NCBI RefSeq assembly: GCF_000002875.2
Contig: NC_009402.2
Coordinates: forward strand, 67,001 to 131,000
DNA: 64,000 nucleotides
Direction: 5' to 3'
From: Leishmania infantum JPCM5
Taxonomy: Eukaryota; Euglenozoa; Kinetoplastea; Trypanosomatida; Trypanosomatidae
Under the pieces are notes generated by a model. The model saw only the letters and a program-made list of their open reading frames with translations, was not told the origin of the DNA and did no database searches. This document shows, in pieces, positions 58,355 to 64,000 of the stretch. Position 1 is the stretch's first letter, and every line of letters begins with the position of its first letter. Made by a program: the position numbers and the translations under genes.

Positions 58355-59422
58355 CTACTTGCGAACCAGCTTGGCCTTCTGCGCTTCGCTCATGACCTCG
58401 ATCTCGCTCGGCAGGAAGCGGAAGAGGTCTTCCGGGAGATCCTTGTTATTCGGCAGCTTCGTGGCGGAGTCGTGAAGCTCGTCAAAGTACGGATGGCACA
58501 GTGCTTCGTAAGGCTTCATGCGATCCTCCGGCAAGTACTGCAGCAGCGCACTAAGAAGATCGTACGCCTCCTTGGCGTCCTTCAGCGAATGATCACAGAA
58601 AACGCTGCTCCACGGGATGCCCTTGCTATTGTATAGATCCACGTCCGTGTGCGACGGATTCAGCTTACGCAGCACCTCGCGCGAGGGGCAGCCGAGCACG
58701 CGCACAATTTCGTGCAGCTGGCCGGCGCTGTTGTCGCCGCGGAAGATGGGCTCGCCAAGCATCATCTCAGCAAAGATACACCCCACCGACCAGATGTCGA
58801 CCGAGGTCGTGTAGTGCTGGTTACCGAAGATGAGCTCAGGGGCTCGGTAGTAACGAGAGCAGATGTATGCCACGTTCGGCTCCGACGGCGAGAGTTTCTT
58901 CGCACTGCCAAAATCGCACAGCTTCAGTGTGCCGTCCGCCTCGTTAACGAGCACATTGTGTGGCTTGATGTCGCGGTGGCACACGTTTACGGAGGGCAGG
59001 TGCAAGCACCCGATACTTCGGATCAGCTGAAAAAGAAAGACCTTGATCAGGATCGGCGGTGGCGCCACTTGACGGCGGTAGTAGTTGCGGCAGCAGCGGT
59101 GCAGCGTATCCGGCACGTACTCCATCACGACATTGAGGTAGATGTCGCGGCGGTCGCGCTCACCCAGGGTGTAGAAGTAGCTCTGGAGCTGGACGATGTT
59201 GGGGTGGTGCAGCACGGCGAGGTCCTGCATGATCTGCAGCTCGCGGTTGCGGAAGCGCGGGTCTTGGATAACCTTTTTGATCGCCACGCTCATGCCTGTC
59301 GACTTCTCCTTCCCTAGTTGCACTGTGCCGAATGTACCCTGCCCAGCCATGCGCTCCACCTGGAACCGGTCCATCTCCTTGCGACTTCGTTCGTCCGCGG
59401 CATCGGCAGCGTTGAGCGACAT
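58355..59422 (-). CDS. GSK3: Glycogen synthase kinase 3, short form
   Basis: Predicted 355-residue Ser/Thr kinase of the CMGC group. Kinase landmarks: glycine loop GQGTFGTVQLG (27-37), catalytic Lys in VAIKK (K49), catalytic loop CHRDIKPHN (148-156), DFG at 170-172, and the GSK3 activation loop VAYICSRYYRAPE (184-196), whose Tyr186 matches the regulatory Tyr216 of human GSK3-beta. Residues ICSRYYRAPELIFG form the primed-substrate pocket typical of GSK3. The extra N- and C-terminal regions of long GSK3 forms are absent, matching the short Leishmania isoform, a known drug target linked to cell-cycle control. An open frame runs upstream to 59626, but the added 68 residues are Phe/Pro/Ser-rich like translated UTR, so I start at 59422. 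All catalytic residues are intact. Confidence 0.97.
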   Translation of the reverse strand: MSLNAADAADERSRKEMDRFQVERMAGQGTFGTVQLGKEKSTGMSVAIKKVIQDPRFRNRELQIMQDLAVLHHPNIVQLQSYFYTLGERDRRDIYLNVVMEYVPDTLHRCCRNYYRRQVAPPPILIKVFLFQLIRSIGCLHLPSVNVCHRDIKPHNVLVNEADGTLKLCDFGSAKKLSPSEPNVAYICSRYYRAPELIFGNQHYTTSVDIWSVGCIFAEMMLGEPIFRGDNSAGQLHEIVRVLGCPSREVLRKLNPSHTDVDLYNSKGIPWSSVFCDHSLKDAKEAYDLLSALLQYLPEDRMKPYEALCHPYFDELHDSATKLPNNKDLPEDLFRFLPSEIEVMSEAQKAKLVRK

Positions 59423-60098
59423 GTTGTCTCGGGTGTGACTGGATGACGAGGTGGTGTTTCCTTTTTTCTTGTTACTGGGGCTGAACTTGGTGGTGAGCTT
59501 CTCGAAGAAGGACGGCGTAGTGGGAACACACAAGTAAGGCGGAGAAGCAAAGAAATGGAAGGGGAGATCAGAAACACCCTGGAAGAAAAAAACAGCGACG
59601 GCGCACGGACACGGTGACGCGCGCACGCGAACAGGGCGAGAGCGAGAGAGAGCGAGATAGGAACGCAGACAGCGCTAGAAAACACCAACGCAGAAGGAAG
59701 TTGGTGGGAAGAGATGCTGCCGAGGCGCGCGCACACACACAATCTTACAAACTAGCGCACTTCACATGCGCAACGCACGCGAGAAAAGCAAGGCGAAAGT
59801 GCGGAAGATGTGCGGTGGGGTGGGAGAGAGAGAGACGAGCTGCCTGCCACTCGCAGATGCACGGGCACGAACACGAGAAATCGACGAAGAGAGAAGAGGC
59901 TAGAGCACACACCACACACAACTAAAGGACAAGGGAGAGAGGTGTGGCGGAAAGAAAGATGATGGATGGCGCACCACCTCACACCTACACAGACGCACAG
60001 GCAGACGTAGGCCGAGCCGGAGAGGCAGGGCTGCTGCTGCGGCGGCGGCTCACAGAGAGAACCAGCGAGGGGAGCGCAAGACAAAGACAAGAGCGAGT

Positions 60099-60190
60099 CT
60101 GTATAGCAGACAAAGAGAGCGCACGGTGGTGCTCGGAGGGGGAGGGAGGGGAACGGAGAGATGAAAAAAAAAAACAAAGAAAACGATGAG
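60099..60190 (-). promoter_or_regulatory. Candidate trans-splice region for GSK3
   Basis: On the minus strand a strong polypyrimidine tract at about 60190-60134, including eleven consecutive T and several C-rich blocks, is followed by AG at 60133-60132 and by ATACAG with AG at 60100-60099. Either would give a 5' UTR of about 0.7 kb. Other weaker acceptors may exist nearer the start. Confidence 0.4.
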
Positions 60191-61627
60191 ACGCTGCACT
60201 GTCAGCGCCGCTCCTCGTTTTCGTTCACGGAGATGGGCGTTGGGTGGGATATGCCGCGTATGTGCGTGTGTATCAAAACGGTGTACGCGTAATGAGCTCC
60301 GCTTGGTGGCTAGAGACACTTTCCTTTTCGCTCTTCTGTTCCGCGCTTCTCTCTGCTGTCCCAACACACTGTCTTCGAGTGCGTGGCTGTATTCGTCGCG
60401 ACCGTGTGTGTCTCTCTCTCGCACTCGTCTGGTTCTGTCCCGCGTCACACGCAAAACAAGAAGCCGGTGAGGCGAGGAACGGGAAGAGACGCCCAACGAC
60501 ACACACACACACACGAACGCACACGGAGGAGAGGAAGGAAGGATGTCAGCCTCTCTTTCTGTTTCTCAGCAGAAAAAAAAGGGGAAAAAACGCGCAAGCC
60601 GAATCGTGCTGCCGGCGGTCCCAACGCCACAGGTGCTCCTGGAGAAGGCGAGTCCGTTACACCTCGAGAACGAGGCGCGATGGAGAAAACACAGGGAAGA
60701 GTGTCCACCGCAGGAGGGAGAGGGGGTATATCGTGAGGGCGTGAGGCGATTCAGTTGTAGACTGTCTATCTGTGTGTGCGTTTGTGGGTGACTGCCTCGG
60801 GTGGGCGAGGCCGGGAGAGCAAAGTAAATGGAGTGAATCACCAACGTGCGCACAAATGTGAGAGGAGGGGGGCTGGAGAAGGGGGAGGGGGATGACGGGG
60901 GGAAGGTACTAGACAGGCTGCACTGAAAAGATCGATTTTTGCTGTTGCTTGGTTATTTCTCGATTCGCTGTGCAACCAAGTGATCTCAGCCGCGGCGTGA
61001 AGCAGCGGCAAAGTCAACAGATGGAGGGCGAGGTGAAGGAAGCAGCGGAAAGTCACGGAATAAACGAAACACCCGAAAGGACCATAACAGAATCAGAAAC
61101 CGATGGCATGCACGCCCACAGGAGGAGGAGGACGTCCCATGTGGCACACGCGCACACAAGGCATACAGACAGGTGTGCAGTGGTAGTGAGTGAGCGCACC
61201 GACATACGCCTGAGGCCCCCTTCGTCTTTCTCTGGCGTGGCTCGCAAGCGCTAACTTGTTTGTAGAAAGAGGGAAAGACAAGTCGTCACGAGGTGGGCGG
61301 AGACAGGAGAGTCGCTCTCAGCTTTTCAAATTTCGTTCCTTTTCCTTTTCACGGTCACCTATGCCATACTCCCCGTGCGCCTCTTTGCCAGCTCCTGTAT
61401 AGGTCTCTCTCTGTGCCTTTCTCTCGTGTGGCGGAGCGCCCGTGCGTCTGCTTGCAGCACAGCACCGGCACAAGGCAAGAGAGATACTTGGGAGCAGAGA
61501 AAGAGGAGGCCAGCGGCAAGGATGGAAGGTAGCACGGGTGAGGGTAGTCACGTATGCAATATACCACGATAGCATCGAACCGCGTCACGCCTAAAAAACG
61601 CAAGCCAAAGGAGGAAAAAAGATGAAC
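60191..61627. other. Spacer between the right-end gene and GSK3
   Basis: Mixed low-complexity sequence with no supported gene, leading to the truncated SIDER copy on its right side. It should contain 3' UTR sequence of the gene at 62600-63949. Confidence 0.5.
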
Positions 61628-61914
61628 GCCCATCACGTGGATGGGCACAGACCTGTTCACAGTCGCAGGTCGCCCCGACGCCACGCCGTCCAGGGCACGG
61701 CCGCCCACATCAGCAGGGATGCATCGCACTCGCCTCCCCCCTACGTCGTAGGCACCTGACCCGGTCACCACCTCAAGTGATTCGGCATTTGGCAGGGATA
61801 TAGGAGGGCTGCTTTGGCCTCCTCCACCCACACAGAGGGTGCGGGGCCGCTGGGCCCTGAGATGCCACGCGCGGAGGTGTGTGTCCCTCCTCTGTCATCA
61901 GGGACTCAAAGCAG
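61628..61914 (+). mobile_element. SIDER-type retroposon copy 4, truncated at the left
   Basis: 287 bases matching the right half of copy 2, from CCCATCACGTGGATGGGC through CATCAGGGACTCAAAGCAG. The left ~235 bases are absent. If the truncated end is the 5' end, as in target-primed retroposition, the plus strand is element sense. It lies in the probable 3' UTR of the gene at 62600-63949. Confidence 0.8.
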
Positions 61915-62599
61915 CAAACAGAGGATAACGAAGACAACGCCGCTGTGCAGGGGAGTCTACACATCGGCATGGGGCGCGCACGCACTGCTGCACCAAGAGC
62001 AGAGACCGAAGGTAGGGATAGGAAGCGGTGCAGAAGCCGTCATGGCTGAAGGGGCGAGGACGGCGGCGGTGGGTTCAGCGCATGCGCGGCAGAGAACGGC
62101 GAGGAAGAGACACAAAATATATATAGATGAGCAGCGCTTGCGTGCGCCGTGTTGAACAGCCACCACCACCTTCACTAGCTCGTGTGTGGTGGGGGCGGGG
62201 ACGGAGGAGGGGAGGGGATGGGGAAAAACGCACACGAGCCGATCGGTACACACAAACAGCCATGGGCGTCTTTGTTGTCTTGCGTTGTTTTCATTTTTTT
62301 TTTGGGGGGAGAGGGGTTTTCAGGGAAGAGGGCAAGAGCAGAGATCAGCGCCCATCAGTGCGGAACGCCGTGCATCACAGTGGTTTCGCGATTTAAAACG
62401 AAAAAGGAAAGGGAAGGAGCGCATGACCACCACGCAAGCCCATGGCCTTTGTCGAACGGCCACCATCTGAAGCAGCGGCAAGACGCTGGGCAACGCAAGA
62501 CGCGCGTGTTGCTCTCTGACGCCCACGCTCTCTCTCTCTGGCCTCCTCGCAGCTTAGCTTCACTCATTCTTTTTCTTTGTGAAGTTGGTACCCTCATGC

Positions 62600-63949
62600 C
62601 TAGCTGCTGTAGACAACGTGCAGGTATAGCAGCGGCTTCGTCGCTGATCGAGCGTCCACCTCCGTCATCGCAAACGGCACCAAGGCATCCACGCGCACTT
62701 TCGACACCTCGTTTACCGTGATCTGCGCAGCAGTCCACTGCCTGCATAGTCGCTCCGCCGGCGCCGCCTGCTGCAGCGTGGACGCCACCCGCTGCACGAA
62801 AGCCTTACCTTCCCGCTCAAGTCGGCCCTCCGCTGCAACGACATCTGACGCCTCTATCTCGTTTAGCTGCTGCAGGCGCTGCTCGACGTACGCTGCAACA
62901 CGCACATTCGCCTCCACCACGTCCACAGGAAGGTCGATGACCGGCACGCATGGCGGCGCACGAGGGCGACCACCCACACCGTTCTCTGCCGCCAAGACAA
63001 TGCCCGTGCAGGGGTGATAGGGCCGATAGACTTCCACCACAAGCTCTCTGAACAGCTTCAACCCCAGGCTGATCTTCGACTTGGGCGACATGAATGCGTC
63101 AAGCGCGGTGCTGCGTGAGGTGGGAGGGAGGCGGTGGTTGCTGCTGAAGGCGCGATTGAGAACCTCCAGGAAGGTCGTCGGGGCACGCGAAACCTTGATG
63201 GTCATGTTTACGGTGTCTACATCGTCGCCTCGAGGCACCACGTGTGGGTTCGGGGCCGCAAACTGCCGCAGCAGAGCACGAGCGAGGCGCAATGCCGCCC
63301 TCTTTGCATCCTGTTTCGACTCCGGCTGGCCTGCCGGCACGTGTGGCGTGATCACCTCCACATCGACGCTGGTGCCAAAGACCGCCAGCGCCTGGAGAAT
63401 GAGGTAGAGCTGCTCCAGTGTCTTGCTCTTCCCGTCCTTGCCACCTGGAGACGACCTCGCCGAAGGATTCGTGCTGGATTTTCCGGTAGGCGACCCGTCG
63501 GTTTCCACGAGGCCCTGATGCACGGCAATGTGATACAGCGCTTCAGCAAACCGCAGACCCGTCGACGTGTAGTGGGCGGCCAAGTTGCCGTCGCCGAGAG
63601 CGTCACCAATGCGGCGCGCCAGCGGCGTGAGAACTTGCTGAATCACATAGCCGCGCTGCGCCGGGTCATCCATCAAGCGAAGCAGCGGCGCCAGTGCCGA
63701 GACGTGAAGCGGCACACTCACCGTCGCCTCAATCTCCACAAGGGTGCACGAGGCACCAGTGGAGTTGACGGCGACTTGCTGCATGGGCCGCACCTGCACG
63801 CTTGGTTCAACCATGTGGAGAAGGATTTCGATGGCTGCAGAGAGCTCGCTGTTCGGGTTGGCGCCGGTGCTCCACGGAGCAGAAACACTGATGTTGCTGC
63901 GGAGCTCCGTCATCGTTTCTGCCAAGAAGGCCTGCAGACTGCTGGTCAT
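62600..63949 (-). CDS. Hypothetical protein, 449 residues or more, possibly partial at its 5' end
   Basis: Long open frame with good coding character: regular composition and GC-rich third positions. From the ATG at 63949 it encodes 449 residues. The frame stays open upstream through the window edge (SAQTGQPLADSATTCAQ), so the true start may lie outside. The protein looks alpha/beta and soluble, with no membrane segment or signal peptide. Visible segments include LAAHYTSTGLRFAEALYHIA, a Ser/Gly/Lys-rich loop with SSTNPSARSSPGGKDGKSK, and a C-terminal half with EANVRVAAYVEQRLQQLNEI and a helical QRVASTLQQAAPAE. The C-terminus is LLYLHVVYSS. No domain is recognised. A truncated SIDER copy lies about 690 bases past the stop, in its probable 3' UTR. 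Confidence 0.85.
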   Translation of the reverse strand: MTSSLQAFLAETMTELRSNISVSAPWSTGANPNSELSAAIEILLHMVEPSVQVRPMQQVAVNSTGASCTLVEIEATVSVPLHVSALAPLLRLMDDPAQRGYVIQQVLTPLARRIGDALGDGNLAAHYTSTGLRFAEALYHIAVHQGLVETDGSPTGKSSTNPSARSSPGGKDGKSKTLEQLYLILQALAVFGTSVDVEVITPHVPAGQPESKQDAKRAALRLARALLRQFAAPNPHVVPRGDDVDTVNMTIKVSRAPTTFLEVLNRAFSSNHRLPPTSRSTALDAFMSPKSKISLGLKLFRELVVEVYRPYHPCTGIVLAAENGVGGRPRAPPCVPVIDLPVDVVEANVRVAAYVEQRLQQLNEIEASDVVAAEGRLEREGKAFVQRVASTLQQAAPAERLCRQWTAAQITVNEVSKVRVDALVPFAMTEVDARSATKPLLYLHVVYSS

Positions 63950-64000
63950 CTGCGCACATGTAGTCGCCGAATCCGCTAGCGGCTGTCCTGTCTGCGCTGA

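Noticed and set aside
61560..61600. tRNA B-box-like GGTTCGATGC on the minus strand
   Set aside because: The flanking bases do not form a T-arm stem and no A box or cloverleaf is seen.
63134..63979. 281-codon plus-strand frame
   Set aside because: Shadow of the 449-residue minus-strand gene, a common effect of GC-rich third positions.
1..64000. CRISPR array or bacterial-type operon features
   Set aside because: No regularly spaced direct repeats; gene structure, kinase and co-chaperone content are eukaryotic trypanosomatid.

Overview
This is nuclear DNA from a trypanosomatid, almost certainly a Leishmania species. Four things point that way. All eleven confident coding regions lie on the minus strand as one directional gene cluster. 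None shows an intron. The DNA between them is dominated by purine runs on the plus strand, which read as polypyrimidine trans-splicing signals on the minus strand, and by CA/GT microsatellites. Several near-identical copies of a ~0.5 kb dispersed repeat of SIDER type are present. From memory, UDP-galactopyranose mutase and the short GSK3 lie on chromosome 18 in L. major, and the gene order here fits that; no alignment was run and the species cannot be fixed. There is no CRISPR array, rRNA, tRNA, telomere or strand-switch region that I can support.

Layout in transcription order, from the right end to the left. The right end (62600-63949, possibly continuing past the window) encodes an unrecognised protein. 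Next come the short glycogen synthase kinase 3 (58355-59422), a 7.4 kb gene-poor stretch holding a SIDER copy and a broken small gene (about 52013-52305), two small probably mitochondrial proteins (50572-50928, 48976-49770), an orphan single-pass membrane protein (47078-48292), an RPL7/RLP7-family ribosome-biogenesis protein (44206-45102), a one-RRM RNA-binding protein (40564-41793), the Hsp90 co-chaperone AHA1 (37664-38719) and UDP-galactopyranose mutase (34758-36236).

Left of 34757 the gene density collapses. About 34 kb hold only two genes, paralogous two-RRM RNA-binding proteins at 23185-24213 and 6544-7590. They are followed, in the direction of transcription, by about 15.6 kb and at least 6.5 kb with no convincing coding sequence. 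These stretches hold low-complexity DNA, SIDER copies, a degenerate C2H2 zinc-finger retroposon remnant (about 31250-32584) and a few islands of more complex sequence. The simplest reading is that the two regulators have very long 3' untranslated regions, as described for several trypanosomatid RNA-binding regulators, or that genes were lost between them.

Functionally the cluster is mixed, as is normal for trypanosomatid polycistronic units, where neighbours share transcription but not pathway. Gene-specific control would act through trans-splice acceptors, several of which can be placed near start codons, and through 3' UTR elements such as the SIDER copies just downstream of the left RRM gene, the mutase gene and the right-end gene. 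I did not find a convincing new biological system. The best leads are the giant noncoding regions beside the two RRM paralogues and the two decayed genes next to retroposon copies.
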